Source: Caenimonas aquaedulcis | GTDB taxonomy: Bacteria; Pseudomonadota; Gammaproteobacteria; Burkholderiales; Burkholderiaceae_C | Length of the DNA: 64,000 nucleotides | Reading direction: 5' to 3' | NCBI RefSeq assembly: GCF_015831345.1 | Contig: NZ_JADWYS010000001.1 | Coordinates: 4,058,618 to 4,122,617 of the forward strand | Shown: piece after piece, positions 16,750 through 26,323 of the stretch | How the letters are laid out: each line of letters starts with the position of its first letter | Numbering within the stretch: position 1 is the stretch's first letter | Notes under the pieces: model-generated | What the model was told of the DNA's origin: nothing | What the model saw: the letters and a program-made list of their open reading frames with translations, nothing else | Databases searched by the model: none | Made by a program: the position numbers and the translations under genes

Positions 16750-17541
16750 GTGTCCCCGTCACTCGAATCGAAAGGTTCAGGCACGCCTGCAGCCCGGGAC
16801 GACCCGGGCCGCTGGCTGGGCTCCGGCGAGCTCCTCGACCTGGAGGACCCGAAGCTGCGCCTGCGCGCGCATTCGCTCACGCAGCTGTGCAAGAACGAGC
16901 GCGAGCGCGCGCTGGCGATCTACGGCTTCGTCAAGCGCATCACCTTCGCCAAGGCTTTCAAGCTGCGCCAGGCGACCGCGCGCGAGGTGATGGCGGCCGG
17001 CCGCGGCGACGCCGACGACAAGGCGACCCTCCTCATCGCGCTGATGCGCGCGGCGGACATTCCCGCGCGCCTGCGCTACATCGAGCTGCGCGGCGAGATC
17101 CTGCGCGGCCTCACCTCCGGCGTCGCGTCCGCCGCGCGGCCGCTCGCCGAAATCTGGGTGGCGGACCGCTGGATGCGCACCGACACCTACATCTTCGACG
17201 CGGCGTACATGGCAGCGGCGCGCCAGCGCTTGAAGGACGCCGACTGGGAATGGGGCTACGGCATCCACCGCGACGGCCATGCGGTGTGGAGCGCAGCCGG
17301 CGATGCCTACCTGGGCGGCATGGCGACCGCGCAGGACCCGATGGTGCTGCACGACTTCGGCCTCTTCAACGACCCGCTGGACCTCGTCCAGTCCGACGGC
17401 TGGAAGGCCGCGCACCCGCGCATCGCGCGCGCCGTGCAATGGAACGTGCTCGCGCCCATGATGGAGAAAGTCGTGCGCGAACTGCGCCAGGAAGCCTCGG
17501 GCCCGCCGCCCCAGTCTCCCGCCCCCCGGCGTATTTCCTGA
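16750..17541 (+). CDS. Transglutaminase-like protein with degenerate catalytic site
   Basis: 263 residues from GTG at 16750, preceded by AGGAGAG. The segment GRGDADDKATLLIALM, then RAADIPAR (residues 85-107), aligns with the transglutaminase-core pattern GxCxxxAxLLxALLRAxGIPAR. The nucleophile position is Ala88, not Cys. The later HxWxEVW motif reads PLAEIWVADRWMRTD (131-145), so the His is also lost. The fold is therefore kept but protease/transglutaminase chemistry looks dead; a binding or scaffold role is inferred. No signal peptide. It sits upstream of the M3 peptidase gene with a 39-base gap. Confidence 0.65.
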   Translation: MSPSLESKGSGTPAARDDPGRWLGSGELLDLEDPKLRLRAHSLTQLCKNERERALAIYGFVKRITFAKAFKLRQATAREVMAAGRGDADDKATLLIALMRAADIPARLRYIELRGEILRGLTSGVASAARPLAEIWVADRWMRTDTYIFDAAYMAAARQRLKDADWEWGYGIHRDGHAVWSAAGDAYLGGMATAQDPMVLHDFGLFNDPLDLVQSDGWKAAHPRIARAVQWNVLAPMMEKVVRELRQEASGPPPQSPAPRRIS

Positions 17542-17580
17542 TCGCTTGATTTCCGGGGGCGATTCGCGTTGAATCGCCGG

Positions 17581-19287
17581 ATGACGCCCTACAAGTATTA
17601 CGCGCAGCGCCCCGCGCGCCTCACGCCGGAATTCGTCCAGTCCGAATCCGCTCCCTTCCTCGAGACCCTCGCCGCCGCGGATGCCGCCCCGGATGCGTCC
17701 GCGTGGCTCGACGCCGTGTCCCGGTGGAACGCCTTGCGCGGCTACCTCGAAGGCGAGCGCTCGCGGCTGGGCTATGCGCTCAGCAAGAATTGCCTGGACG
17801 AAGCGCTGGAAGCGCAGGACCGCTACTTTCGCGAGCAGATCCAGCCCGCGCAGGAGGAGGGCGATGCGCGCTTCCTGCGGGCACTCGCGAAATCGCCGCA
17901 TCGCCCGGCGATCGCGGCGCGCCACGGCGCGTATTTCCTCGACCGCATGGCGGCGGGGCAGCCCACGGTGGACCCGGTGAATTCCGCCTTGCGCGTGCAG
18001 GTCGGCGAGCTGGGCCAGCAGCACAGCAAGGCGATCGCGTCGGCGGAGGTGCTGGTGGCCGGCGAGAAGATGACGCTCACGCGAGCCGCCAGCATTGCCG
18101 GCGGTGCGGGCGACACGGTGCTGCGGCGCGAGGCCTACCTTGCGTATCGCGGCTGGTTCGACGCCCACCGCGCGATGCTCGGCGAACTCTTCGCGAACAT
18201 GGTGCGGATGCGCGACGAGATGGGGCGCAACCTGGGCCACGCGAACTTCATCGCGCTGGGCTACGCAGGCATGCAGCGCACGGACTACGGCCCGGCCGAG
18301 TCCGCGCAGTTCCGGCGCGGCGTGCGCGAATCCTTCGTGCCGCTCAACCGCCGGCTGATCGCGCGGCAGGCCGCCGAGATGGGCGGCGAGCGCCTGAAGC
18401 CCTGGGACATGGGCTACCACACCTCGCTGGGCATCCCGCTCGGCGCGGTGCCGGTGGAAGGGCAGCTGGACGCCGCGCAGCGCGTGTTCGCCAAGCTGTC
18501 GCCGCGCCTCGCGTCGCACTACGAACGCATGCGCGGCGATGGCCTCATCGACCTCGCCAACCGCAAGGGCAAGCGCGGCGGTGCGTTCTGCACGACCTTC
18601 CCCGACGAAGGCCGCGTCGCGATCTTCTGCAATTCCACGGGCCAGGCCGACGACGTGCGCACGCTGATGCACGAGATGGGCCATGCCTTCCAGGCGTCGG
18701 AGTCGCAGGCGATCGAGCTGGTCGAGTTGCAGTGGCCGACGGCGGACGCGGCCGAGATCCATTCGATGGGCATGGAGTTCCTTTCGCTCAAGCACGTGCA
18801 GGAGTTCTTCGCCGACGAGGAGCATGCGCGGCGCTTCCGCAAGAAGCTGTGGGTCGGCGCGGTGGAATTGATCTGCTACATCTGCGTGGTCGACGAGTTC
18901 CAGCACTGGGTTTACGAAAACCCGGGCGCGACGCCGGCCGAGCGCGATGCGCAGTGGGACAGGAGCTGGGAGACCTACATCCCCGGGCTGGACTTCGGCG
19001 GCATCGAGCCGATGCGCTCGGCGCGCTGGTACGCGCAGACCCACATCTTCCGCATGCCCTTCTACTACATCGACTACGCGATCGCCGAGCTGGGCGCCAT
19101 GCAGCTGGCGCTGATGGACAAGACGGACCCCGCGAGGACGCTCGAGACCTACCTCGAGCTCTGCCGCATCGGCGGGACCCAGGGTGTGCTGGACATTTTC
19201 AGGTCCGCGGGCCTTCGCTCGCCCTTCGATGCGGGCGTCATGGCCGAGCTCGCGGCGCATGCGGCGAAGGAGTGCGGACTGGCCTGA
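17581..19287 (+). CDS. M3-family oligoendopeptidase
   Basis: 568 residues. The zinc site HEMGH is at 364-368 (RTLMHEMGHAFQ) and the third ligand Glu392 is in AAEIHSMGMEF. The C-terminal tyrosine/histidine stretch (FRMPFYYIDYAIAELGA) belongs to oligoendopeptidase F-like M3 enzymes. They hydrolyse short peptides in the cytoplasm. The length fits the family. ATG at 17581 is preferred; a TTG 12 bases upstream is also in frame. No signal peptide. The gene is probably transcribed with the preceding transglutaminase-like gene. Confidence 0.92.
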   Translation: MTPYKYYAQRPARLTPEFVQSESAPFLETLAAADAAPDASAWLDAVSRWNALRGYLEGERSRLGYALSKNCLDEALEAQDRYFREQIQPAQEEGDARFLRALAKSPHRPAIAARHGAYFLDRMAAGQPTVDPVNSALRVQVGELGQQHSKAIASAEVLVAGEKMTLTRAASIAGGAGDTVLRREAYLAYRGWFDAHRAMLGELFANMVRMRDEMGRNLGHANFIALGYAGMQRTDYGPAESAQFRRGVRESFVPLNRRLIARQAAEMGGERLKPWDMGYHTSLGIPLGAVPVEGQLDAAQRVFAKLSPRLASHYERMRGDGLIDLANRKGKRGGAFCTTFPDEGRVAIFCNSTGQADDVRTLMHEMGHAFQASESQAIELVELQWPTADAAEIHSMGMEFLSLKHVQEFFADEEHARRFRKKLWVGAVELICYICVVDEFQHWVYENPGATPAERDAQWDRSWETYIPGLDFGGIEPMRSARWYAQTHIFRMPFYYIDYAIAELGAMQLALMDKTDPARTLETYLELCRIGGTQGVLDIFRSAGLRSPFDAGVMAELAAHAAKECGLA

Positions 19288-19382
19288 ACGGTGACACACC
19301 GCGAGACGTGCAAGCAGTTGCATCGCCGGCCACCGCGCGCCGCCGCGTTTTGCGAGACTGGTGTCCACCCCAGGAGATTCCC

Positions 19383-19646
19383 ATGGCCGAACTCAAGCAG
19401 AAGGATCGCGACGCGCTGCCCGAATCCAATTTCGCGTTCGAGAAGCAGCGCAAGGAGCCGCTGGAAAACGCGACCCACGTGCGCAATGCCATCGCGCGCT
19501 TCAACCAGGTCGAAGGCGTGACGGACGACGAGCGCGATGCCGCGTGGAAGCGCATCCAGGGCGCCGCGAAGAAGCACGGCGTCGAAGTGCACGAAAAGAG
19601 CTGGCGCGAGATCGGCAAGACGCACGCCGCCGCGAAGAAGGGCTAG
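19383..19646 (+). CDS. Small basic/acidic protein, DUF6582-like
   Basis: 87 residues, strongly charged and helical. It begins MAELKQKDRDALPESNFAF and has a central THVRNAIARFNQVEG helix. The pattern 'KDRxxLPxSxFAF' followed by an HVRNAIARF segment resembles small DUF6582/ChaB-like proteins found in soil bacteria and phages; function unknown. AGGAG precedes the ATG. It stands in a 95-base gap after the M3 peptidase and before a MOSC gene, so it may be a separate unit. Confidence 0.6.
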   Translation: MAELKQKDRDALPESNFAFEKQRKEPLENATHVRNAIARFNQVEGVTDDERDAAWKRIQGAAKKHGVEVHEKSWREIGKTHAAAKKG

Positions 19647-19685
19647 GCGCGCGCCTGCCGTGCGCGGGCCACGTACCATGCCCGC

Positions 19686-20204
19686 ATGAAAGACCTGCGC
19701 CACCTCGTTGCCGAGTTTCCCTTCAGCGGAAGGATCGAGGCGATCTATCTGCGCCCCGGTCGCGGCAAGCCGGTGCTGGCGCGCGCGGAGTGCCGCGCCC
19801 TTGAGCAACTGGGGCTGGAAGGGGACCGCACGGCCGCAGGGCGGGGGAGCAGCCGGCGGCAGGTGACCTTGATCCAGGCCGAACACCTGCCCGTGATCGC
19901 GGCGCTGCTGCGCCGCGACGCCATCGATCCGGGGCAACTGCGGCGCAACCTCGTGGTATCGGGCCTGAACCTCGTCGCCGCGAAGGCGCTGTTCGCCGAC
20001 CAGCCGCTGCGCCTGCGCCTGGGGCCCGAGGTGGTCCTGGAGATCACCGGGCCCTGCGAGCCGTGTTCGAAGATGGAAGCGGTGTTCGGCGCAGGCGCGT
20101 ACAACGCGCTGCGCGGGCATGGGGGCGTGACGGCGCGGGTGCTGCAGGGCGGGGGGCTCGCCGTGGGAGACGCGGTGAGCTGTGCGCCCGCCGGGCCAGC
20201 GTAG
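19686..20204 (+). CDS. MOSC-domain protein
   Basis: 172 residues. The MOSC (molybdenum cofactor sulfurase C-terminal) fold is shown by the EGDRTAAGRGSSRRQVTLIQ loop (45-64), LRRNLVVSGLNL (85-96) and the GPCEPCSKME motif with Cys124 and Cys127. The conserved Cys is the proposed sulfur carrier in stand-alone MOSC proteins. It probably binds or transfers sulfur or Moco in the cytoplasm. No molybdoenzyme genes are near. It is followed 13 bases on by a gene of unknown function. Confidence 0.85.
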   Translation: MKDLRHLVAEFPFSGRIEAIYLRPGRGKPVLARAECRALEQLGLEGDRTAAGRGSSRRQVTLIQAEHLPVIAALLRRDAIDPGQLRRNLVVSGLNLVAAKALFADQPLRLRLGPEVVLEITGPCEPCSKMEAVFGAGAYNALRGHGGVTARVLQGGGLAVGDAVSCAPAGPA

Positions 20205-20217
20205 CGATAATCGCCCC

Positions 20218-20916
20218 ATGGCACTTCTCGGACCTGCAGCGATCGCGATGTGGTGGGACATGGCGCCCGCCCATCGCGTGGAATTCGAGGACTGGCATTC
20301 GCACGAACACTTCCCCGAGCGCCTGGGCATCCCCGGCTTCCTGCGCGGCTCGCGCTGGGCCGATGCGGCGGGCGGGCCCGGCTTCTTCGTGATGTACGAA
20401 CTCGCGGCGTACGAGACGCTCTCGTCGCCCGGCTACCTGGACCGCCTGAACAATCCCACTCCCTGGTCGCGCAAGCTCATGCCGCATCACAGCCGCATGG
20501 TGCGCAGCCAGTGCCGCGTGCTCGAGAGTTTCGGCGGCGGCATCGCGGAGGCGCTGCTCACGCTGCGCGTCTCGCCCGCGCCGGGGCGCGGCGATGCGTT
20601 GCGCGCGCACCTGCGTGACGTGCTGTCGGGCATTCCCTCGCGTCCCGGCATGACGGGCGCGCACCTGCTGCACACGCAGCCGCCGGATATCCCGCAGACG
20701 CGCGAACAGCAAATCCGCGGCGGCGCGGATGCGCAGGCCGACTGGGTGGTGCTTGCGAGCGGGTACGACGGCGACGCGCTGCGCGGCCTGCTTGCCGATG
20801 CACTGGGCGACAATGCGCTTTCCCGCGCGGGCGCGTTGCCGGGGGCGATCGGTGCGGTCCACGGCCTGCGCCTGTCGATGACCGCGCCCGACCTGCGCAC
20901 CGGCAAAGAGGACTGA
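20218..20916 (+). CDS. Hypothetical protein, probable dimeric alpha/beta-barrel (EthD/Dabb-like)
   Basis: 232 residues from ATG 20218. The N-terminal half (MWWDMAPAHRVEFEDWHSHE, then HFPERLGIPGFLRG) has the WH.EH..E.L.IPGF arrangement of ferredoxin-like dimeric alpha/beta-barrel proteins, which bind small organic molecules. A second half (near 115-232) may be a repeat of the fold. No catalytic residues can be assigned. It is followed after one base by a thioesterase gene, which suggests a shared small-molecule catabolic function. The family call rests on motif resemblance only. Confidence 0.6.
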   Translation: MALLGPAAIAMWWDMAPAHRVEFEDWHSHEHFPERLGIPGFLRGSRWADAAGGPGFFVMYELAAYETLSSPGYLDRLNNPTPWSRKLMPHHSRMVRSQCRVLESFGGGIAEALLTLRVSPAPGRGDALRAHLRDVLSGIPSRPGMTGAHLLHTQPPDIPQTREQQIRGGADAQADWVVLASGYDGDALRGLLADALGDNALSRAGALPGAIGAVHGLRLSMTAPDLRTGKED

Positions 20917-20917
20917 C

Positions 20918-21400
20918 TTGGACCTGCCCGCCCACCAGCTGACGATGACGGTGCTGATGACACCGGACACCGCGAACTTCGCCGGCAACGTGCATGGCGG
21001 CAGCCTGCTCAAGCTGCTCGACCAGGTCGCCTACGCCTGCGCGAGCCGCTACGCCGCGAAGTACGTGGTGACGCTGTCGGTGGACCAGGTGACCTTCCTG
21101 GAGCCGATCTTCGTCGGCGAGCTCGTCACCTTCCTCGCGAGCGTCAACTACACCGGCAAGAGCTCGATGGAGATCGGCATCAAGGTGGTCGCGCAGGACA
21201 TCCGCAGCCAGAAGGTGCGGCACGTGAACAGCTGCTTCTTCACGATGGTGGCGGTCGACGACGACCGCAAGCCCGTCGCCGTGCCGCCGCTGCGGCCCTT
21301 CACCGCGGAAGAAAAGCGCCGCTGCGCGGAGGCGGAGCAGCGCAAGGCATTGCGCGAGGAAATGCGGCAGCGGCTGGCGGCGGTGAAGACGCAGCCTTAG
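20918..21400 (+). CDS. Acyl-CoA thioesterase, YciA/BFIT-like hotdog protein
   Basis: 160 residues from TTG at 20918. The TTG follows AGAGGA by about 5 bases, and family members begin with a short leader before HQLTMTVLMTPDxANF. NVHGGSLLKLLDQVAYACAS (about 24-43) carries the active-site Asp of YciA-type thioesterases. VTLSVDQVTFLEPIFVGEL and GKSSMEIGIKV are hallmark strands. Cytoplasmic hydrolysis of acyl-CoA. The C-terminus is a charged helix (about 125-160). One base separates it from the preceding gene. Confidence 0.88.
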   Translation: MDLPAHQLTMTVLMTPDTANFAGNVHGGSLLKLLDQVAYACASRYAAKYVVTLSVDQVTFLEPIFVGELVTFLASVNYTGKSSMEIGIKVVAQDIRSQKVRHVNSCFFTMVAVDDDRKPVAVPPLRPFTAEEKRRCAEAEQRKALREEMRQRLAAVKTQP

Positions 21401-21412
21401 CCGGCGCCCGGT

Positions 21413-23023
21413 TCAAGTCACCGGCGCCGGGTTGAACAGCACCAGCGAGTTCTGCAGCTTCCACTTTTCCGCCCAGGTCTTCTTGCGCCCGCTCGCGACG
21501 TCGAGCATCAGGCGGAACATCTCCCAGCCCACCTCCTCGATCGTCGCCGCGCCGTCGGCGATGGCGCCTGCATTGATGTCCATCAGGTCGTGCCAGCGCC
21601 GCGCGAGGTCGCTGCGGGTCGCCACCTTGATGACCGGCACTTCGGCGAGGCCATAAGGCGTGCCGCGGCCGGTGGTGAAGACGTGCAGGTTCATGCCCGC
21701 CGCGAGCTGCAGGGTGCCGCAGATGAAGTCGCTGGCGGGCGTGGCCGCATAGGTCAGCCCCTTCTGCCTCAGTTTCTCGCCGGGCGCGAGCACGCCGGAG
21801 ATCGGGGAGGAGCCCGACTTCACGATCGAGCCCATCGCCTTCTCCACGATGTTGGACAGCCCGCCCTTCTTGTTGCCCGGCGTGGTGTTGGCGCTGCGGT
21901 CCACGCTGCCGCGCTTCAGGTAGTCGTCGTACCACGCCATCTCGCGGATCATGGCCTGCGCGACTTCGGGCGTCGTCGCGCGGGAGGTGAGCTGGTCGAT
22001 GCCGTCGCGCACTTCGGTCGTCTCGGAGAACATCACGCTGGCCCCGGCGCGCACGAGCAGGTCGGTGCAGAAGCCCACGGCGGGGTTCGCCGTGACGCCG
22101 GAGAAGGCGTCGCTGCCGCCGCATTGCACGCCGACGACCAGTTCGCTCGCGGGCACCGTCTCGCGGCGGCGCGCGTTGAGGCGCTCCAGGTGGAGCTCGG
22201 CCTGCCGCATGATGGACTCCACCATAGACATGAAACCCACGTGCGCTTCATCCTGCAGGCAAACGACATCGAGCTTGCCCTCGGCGTTCACGCCGACGTC
22301 CGCCACGTTGCGCTCGTCGACCAGCGGGATCGTGCCGGGCGGCATGAGGCGGTCGGGCTGCAGCTTCTCGCAGCCCAGGCTCACCACCATCACCTCGCCG
22401 CCGAAGTTCGGGTTGAGGCTGATGTTGCGCAGCGTGCGGATCGGGATGATCGCGTCGGGCGCGTCGATGGCCACGCCGCAGCCGTAGCCATGTTCGAGCG
22501 CGACGACGTCGTCGACATTCGGGTACTTCGGCAGCAGCTCTTTCTTGATGCGCTCCACCGCGAAGTCCGTGACGCCCGCCACGCACTGCACCGTCTGCGT
22601 GATCGCGAGGATGTTGCGCGTGCCCACCGAGCCGTCCGTGTTGCGGTAGCCCTCGAAGGTGTAACCCTCCAGCGGCGCTTGCGGCTCGCGCCGCACGGTG
22701 GCGATGGGCAGGTTGTCCAGGCCGCGCGCGTCCGGCATCTTCAGCAGGCGCTCGTGCACCCAGCTGCCGGCGGGGATGGGCTTGAGCGCGAAGCCGATGG
22801 TGACGTTGTAGCGCTTCACGGCGCCGCCCTCGGGCAAATCGACGAGTGCGACCTTGTGGCCCTGCGGCACCTGGTCGCGCAGCACGAGGCCCGAAGGGAA
22901 GACGGTGCCCGCGGGCAGGCCGCCGTTGTTGGCGACGATGGCGACGTTGTCCGCGTCGTGCATCGTGATGTAGAGGGGAGGGGCGGTGGTGGGTGGCATG
23001 GTGATGGAACTCGGGTGGTTCAT
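21413..23023 (-). CDS. garD: Galactarate dehydratase (UxaA/GarD family)
   Basis: 536 residues. The whole chain follows E. coli Gar[21 protein letters not shown] near the N-terminus, [69 protein letters not shown] and the C-terminal [12 protein letters not shown]. It dehydrates galactarate to 5-keto-4-deoxyglucarate using a divalent metal. The gene starts with an ATGA overlap at the stop of the lacI gene, so the regulator and enzyme are coupled on one message. It is convergent with the YciA-like gene. Confidence 0.93.
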   Translation of the reverse strand: MNHPSSITMPPTTAPPLYITMHDADNVAIVANNGGLPAGTVFPSGLVLRDQVPQGHKVALVDLPEGGAVKRYNVTIGFALKPIPAGSWVHERLLKMPDARGLDNLPIATVRREPQAPLEGYTFEGYRNTDGSVGTRNILAITQTVQCVAGVTDFAVERIKKELLPKYPNVDDVVALEHGYGCGVAIDAPDAIIPIRTLRNISLNPNFGGEVMVVSLGCEKLQPDRLMPPGTIPLVDERNVADVGVNAEGKLDVVCLQDEAHVGFMSMVESIMRQAELHLERLNARRRETVPASELVVGVQCGGSDAFSGVTANPAVGFCTDLLVRAGASVMFSETTEVRDGIDQLTSRATTPEVAQAMIREMAWYDDYLKRGSVDRSANTTPGNKKGGLSNIVEKAMGSIVKSGSSPISGVLAPGEKLRQKGLTYAATPASDFICGTLQLAAGMNLHVFTTGRGTPYGLAEVPVIKVATRSDLARRWHDLMDINAGAIADGAATIEEVGWEMFRLMLDVASGRKKTWAEKWKLQNSLVLFNPAPVT

Positions 23024-24027
23024 GCGCCGGTGGATTCGCGCTCGACGATGCGAAAGCCGAGGTCGACGACGGGATGCTCGATCGCGCGTCCCGCGCAGCG
23101 ATCGACGATGAGTTGCGCGGCACGGCGTCCGATCTCGGCGCCGTCGACCTGCACGGTGGTGAGGGAGGGCCGCAGGTGAGCGGCGAAATCGGCGTCGCCG
23201 AAGCCGCAGACCGCGACGTCCTGCGGCACGCGCAGGCCGCGCGATTGCGCTTCGATGACCACGCCCTGCGCGAAGCCGTCGGAACTGCAGTAGACGGCCT
23301 GCAGTTTCGGGTCCTGCGCGAGCAGGTCGGCCATGGCCTTGCGGCCCATCTCGAGGCTGCTGGGCGCGGGCACGATGGCCGTCGCGACAGGATGGCCCAC
23401 GGCCGCGCAGAAACCATCGTGGCGCATCATCGCGCGATGGTCGTCGCCGGTGGCGATGCCTAGGCGCTGCCAGCCCTTCGCGAGGAAGTAGCCCGCGATC
23501 GCGCTGCCGACTTTCAGGTGCGAGAAGCCGACCATCATGTCCACGGGCCGGTCGCTCAGGTCCCACATCTCGACGATGGGAATGCCCAGGCGCTGCAGCT
23601 GCTGGCGCGCCGCGCGCGAATGCACGAGGCCGGTGATGACGATGCCGTCGGGGCGGCGGCTGATCATGGTGTTGAGCAGCTTCTCCTCGCGCGAATGGTC
23701 GTAGCCGCTCTGGCCCAGGATGAGCTGGTAGCCCTGCGCATCCAGCGTTTCGGTGAGCGAGCGGATGGTGGGCAGGAACTGCGGCACGGAGATGACGGGC
23801 ACGAGCCCCGCGACCGTCATGCTGCGCTTGGATTTGAGCCCGCCGGCGAGCAGGTTGGGGATGTAGCCCGTCTTGGCGACGGCGTTGCGCACGCGCTCGA
23901 TCGTCGCGTCCGACACCACGCCCGGATTGCTGAGCGCGCGCGACGCGGTAATGGCCGAAACGCCCGCTTCGCGCGCGACGTCGTGCAGCGTGGCGGCCTT
24001 GTTCGGCATGGGCGGGGGATTTTTCAT
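23020..24027 (-). CDS. LacI-family regulator, likely of the aldarate cluster
   Basis: 335 residues from ATG 24027 (MPNKAA at 24009 is an alternative). The N-terminal HTH is [20 protein letters not shown] (about 14-33) with the hinge helix [12 protein letters not shown]. The periplasmic-binding-like effector domain follows ([13 protein letters not shown] onward). The recognition helix SAITASRAL is that of GntR-type (gluconate) LacI regulators. It overlaps garD and is divergent from the Bug/talarate-dehydratase genes; two operator-like palindromes lie between. It likely represses both arms until an aldarate or derived keto-acid is present. Confidence 0.9.
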   Translation of the reverse strand: MKNPPPMPNKAATLHDVAREAGVSAITASRALSNPGVVSDATIERVRNAVAKTGYIPNLLAGGLKSKRSMTVAGLVPVISVPQFLPTIRSLTETLDAQGYQLILGQSGYDHSREEKLLNTMISRRPDGIVITGLVHSRAARQQLQRLGIPIVEMWDLSDRPVDMMVGFSHLKVGSAIAGYFLAKGWQRLGIATGDDHRAMMRHDGFCAAVGHPVATAIVPAPSSLEMGRKAMADLLAQDPKLQAVYCSSDGFAQGVVIEAQSRGLRVPQDVAVCGFGDADFAAHLRPSLTTVQVDGAEIGRRAAQLIVDRCAGRAIEHPVVDLGFRIVERESTGA

Positions 24028-24048
24028 TCGGGGGTTGACAGGCGAACA

Positions 24049-24064
24049 ATGACAACGTTACCAT
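24049..24064. promoter_or_regulatory. LacI-type operator O1
   Basis: ATGACAACGTTACCAT is a 16-base pseudo-palindrome with central CG and two mismatches between half-sites, as LacI-family operators are built. It overlaps the -10 region expected for a TTGACA -35 at 24035-24040 on the plus strand. It shares 15 of 16 positions with the second site 59 bases away. Confidence 0.7.
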
Positions 24065-24107
24065 GCCTGCCATTCGAATGCCAGTCCTTGGTGTTCCCGG
24101 TCGCGAA

Positions 24108-24123
24108 ATGACAACGTTATCAT
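24108..24123. promoter_or_regulatory. LacI-type operator O2
   Basis: ATGACAACGTTATCAT has a single mismatch between half-sites. It ends one base before the AGGAGA ribosome site of the Bug-protein gene. The 59-base centre-to-centre distance to O1 is compatible with DNA looping by a tetramer or with independent repression of the divergent genes. Confidence 0.72.
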
Positions 24124-24136
24124 CAGGAGACACGGC

Positions 24137-25132
24137 ATGAAGACAGCTTCGAGTGCGGGCCACGACATCACCCGCCGCACGGCGCTCGGCGCTCTCGCGG
24201 CCCTGGGCAGTGCGCAAGCGATGGCCGCCGCCCCGGCCAAGGTGGACCTCTCCGGCAAGCCCGTGAAGATCATCGTTCCCTTCACCGCGGGCGGCTCCTC
24301 GGACATCATCGCGCGCGCCATCGCGCAGCCGCTCGGCGAAGCGCTGGGCACTTCGGTCATCGTGGACAACAAGGTCGGCGCCAACGGCAACATCGGCGCG
24401 GACTTCGTCGCGAAGTCGCCCGCCGACGGCTACACGCTGCTGCTGTGCGACGTGCGCGCGCTGGCGATCAGCCCCGCGTTCTACAAGCTGCCCTTCAATC
24501 CGGTGAAGGACCTGCAGGGCGTCGCGATGCTCGCGTATTCGCCGCACCTGCTCGTCGTGCATCCGTCCGTGCCCGCCAACAACCTGAAGGAGCTGGTGGA
24601 GCTGTCGCACCGCAAGCCCCTCTCGTTCGCCGTCACCGCGCTCGGCAGCGCGCCGCACCTGGCGGGCGTGCAGGTGGCCGAGCGCACGGGGGCCAAGTGG
24701 GCGTTCGTGCCGTACAAGGGCGGCTCGCAGGCCATCAACGACACGATCGCCGGCCAGACGGACGTGCTGATGAACGGCATGCTGGCGACGCTGCCTTTCG
24801 TGCAGGCCAAGCGTTTGAAGATCCTCGCGGTCTCCAAGCTCACGCGGGTCGCGCTGCTGCCCGACGTGCCCACCATCGCCGAAACGCTGCCGGGCTTCGA
24901 GTCGGGCACCTGGCAGGGCGTGCTCGCCCCCGCGGGCATGCCGGCGCCGGTGCTCGCGAAGATCTCTTCCGAGCTGCTGCGCATCATCCGCCTGCCCGCG
25001 GTGCGCGAGCAGCTGGTCGCGCAGGGCGCGGAAGTCTCCACCATGCCGCCCGCCGAGATCAACAAGTTCGTCGAGGTCGAGGTCAAGCACTGGGGCGCCG
25101 TCGTCACCAAGGCCGGCCTGAAGCTCGAATAG
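24137..25132 (+). CDS. Bug-family (TctC) solute-binding protein
   Basis: 331 residues. The N-terminus [14 protein letters not shown] has a twin-Arg pair before the hydrophobic run, so Tat export is possible; the cleavage region is AQAMAAA. The mature protein has the Bug hallmarks [17 protein letters not shown] and [14 protein letters not shown], then the PADGYTLLL segment. This family binds carboxylic acids for tripartite tricarboxylate transporters or as sensors. It is first in the rightward aldarate operon directly behind the LacI operators, so an aldarate ligand is inferred. No TctA/TctB membrane genes are in the window. Confidence 0.9.
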   Translation: MKTASSAGHDITRRTALGALAALGSAQAMAAAPAKVDLSGKPVKIIVPFTAGGSSDIIARAIAQPLGEALGTSVIVDNKVGANGNIGADFVAKSPADGYTLLLCDVRALAISPAFYKLPFNPVKDLQGVAMLAYSPHLLVVHPSVPANNLKELVELSHRKPLSFAVTALGSAPHLAGVQVAERTGAKWAFVPYKGGSQAINDTIAGQTDVLMNGMLATLPFVQAKRLKILAVSKLTRVALLPDVPTIAETLPGFESGTWQGVLAPAGMPAPVLAKISSELLRIIRLPAVREQLVAQGAEVSTMPPAEINKFVEVEVKHWGAVVTKAGLKLE

Positions 25133-25144
25133 AGGCTGCCTGCG

Positions 25145-26284
25145 ATGACTTCCCCTTCCGCGGGCGACCGCATCGTCTCCGTCCGCGTCTCCTCCTGCTA
25201 TCTCCCGCTGGCCCACCCGGTCAGCGACGCCAAGGTGCTCACGGGCCGCCAGAAGCCGATGACGGAGATCGCGATGCTGTTCGCGCAGGTCGAGAGCGAA
25301 AGCGGCCACTGGGGCCTGGGCTTCAGCTACTCCAAGCGCGCCGGCGGCCCGGGTCAGTTCGCGCATGCGAAGGAGATCGCGCCCGCGCTCCTCGGCGAGG
25401 ACCCGAACGACATCGCGAAGCTCTGGGACAAGCTGTGCTGGGCCGGCGCCTCGGTGGGCCGCAGCGGCCTGTCCACGCAGGCGATCGGCGCATTCGACGT
25501 CGCGCTCTGGGACATGAAGGCGAAGCGGGCGAACCTGTCGCTCGCGAAGCTGCTGGGCTCGCACCGCGATTCCGTGCGCTGCTACAACACCTCGGGCGGC
25601 TTCCTGCACACGCCGACGGACCAGTTGCTGGTCAACGCTGCCGCATCGCGCGAGCGCGGCATCGGCGGCATCAAGCTGAAGGTTGGCCAGCCCGACGGCA
25701 CCCTCGACGTGAAGCGCGTCGAGGCCGTGCGCAAGCACCTCGGCGATGCGATGCCGATCATGGTGGATGCGAACCAGCAATGGGACCGCCCGGCCGCGCA
25801 GCGCATGTGCCGCATCTTCGAGCAGTTCAACCTCGTGTGGATCGAAGAGCCGCTCGACGCCTACGACCATGAAGGCCACGCCGCGCTCGCGCAGGTGTTC
25901 GACACGCCGATCGCCACGGGCGAGATGCTGACGAGCGCCGCCGAACATGGCGACCTCATCCGCCATCGCGCCGCCGACTACCTGATGCCCGATGCGCCGC
26001 GCGTCGGCGGCATCACCCCCTTCCTCAAGATCGCGGCGCAGGCGGAACATGCGGGCCTCATGCTCGCGCCGCACTTCGCGATGGAGCTGCACATCCACCT
26101 CGCCGCCGCCTACCCGCGCGAGCCCTGGGTGGAGCATTTCGAATGGCTGGAGCCGCTTTTCAACGAGCGCATCCAGATCCAGGACGGCCGCATGCGGGTG
26201 CCCACGCGACCCGGCCTGGGCCTCACGCTCAGCGAACAGGCGGCCGCCTGGACGCGCGAGGAAGCGCACTTCACGGCGCGCTGA
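25145..26284 (+). CDS. Enolase-superfamily dehydratase, galactarate/L-talarate-type
   Basis: 379 residues. Catalytic bases K177 and K179 (GIKLKVG), metal ligands D208 (VDANQQW), E234 (WIEEPL) and E260 (TGEML), and His310 in [12 protein letters not shown] are all present, the mandelate-racemase/enolase set. The N-terminal capping domain includes the [11 protein letters not shown] loop. The KxK plus late His with [10 protein letters not shown] fits L-talarate/galactarate dehydratases, though other acid-sugar dehydratases of this subgroup are possible. Product would again be 5-keto-4-deoxyglucarate, the substrate of KdgD encoded next. 12-base gap to the Bug gene. Confidence 0.82.
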   Translation: MTSPSAGDRIVSVRVSSCYLPLAHPVSDAKVLTGRQKPMTEIAMLFAQVESESGHWGLGFSYSKRAGGPGQFAHAKEIAPALLGEDPNDIAKLWDKLCWAGASVGRSGLSTQAIGAFDVALWDMKAKRANLSLAKLLGSHRDSVRCYNTSGGFLHTPTDQLLVNAAASRERGIGGIKLKVGQPDGTLDVKRVEAVRKHLGDAMPIMVDANQQWDRPAAQRMCRIFEQFNLVWIEEPLDAYDHEGHAALAQVFDTPIATGEMLTSAAEHGDLIRHRAADYLMPDAPRVGGITPFLKIAAQAEHAGLMLAPHFAMELHIHLAAAYPREPWVEHFEWLEPLFNERIQIQDGRMRVPTRPGLGLTLSEQAAAWTREEAHFTAR

Positions 26285-26323
26285 CTCGCTTTCCCCTTCC
26301 TCCCGAATCCCACGGACCTTTCG

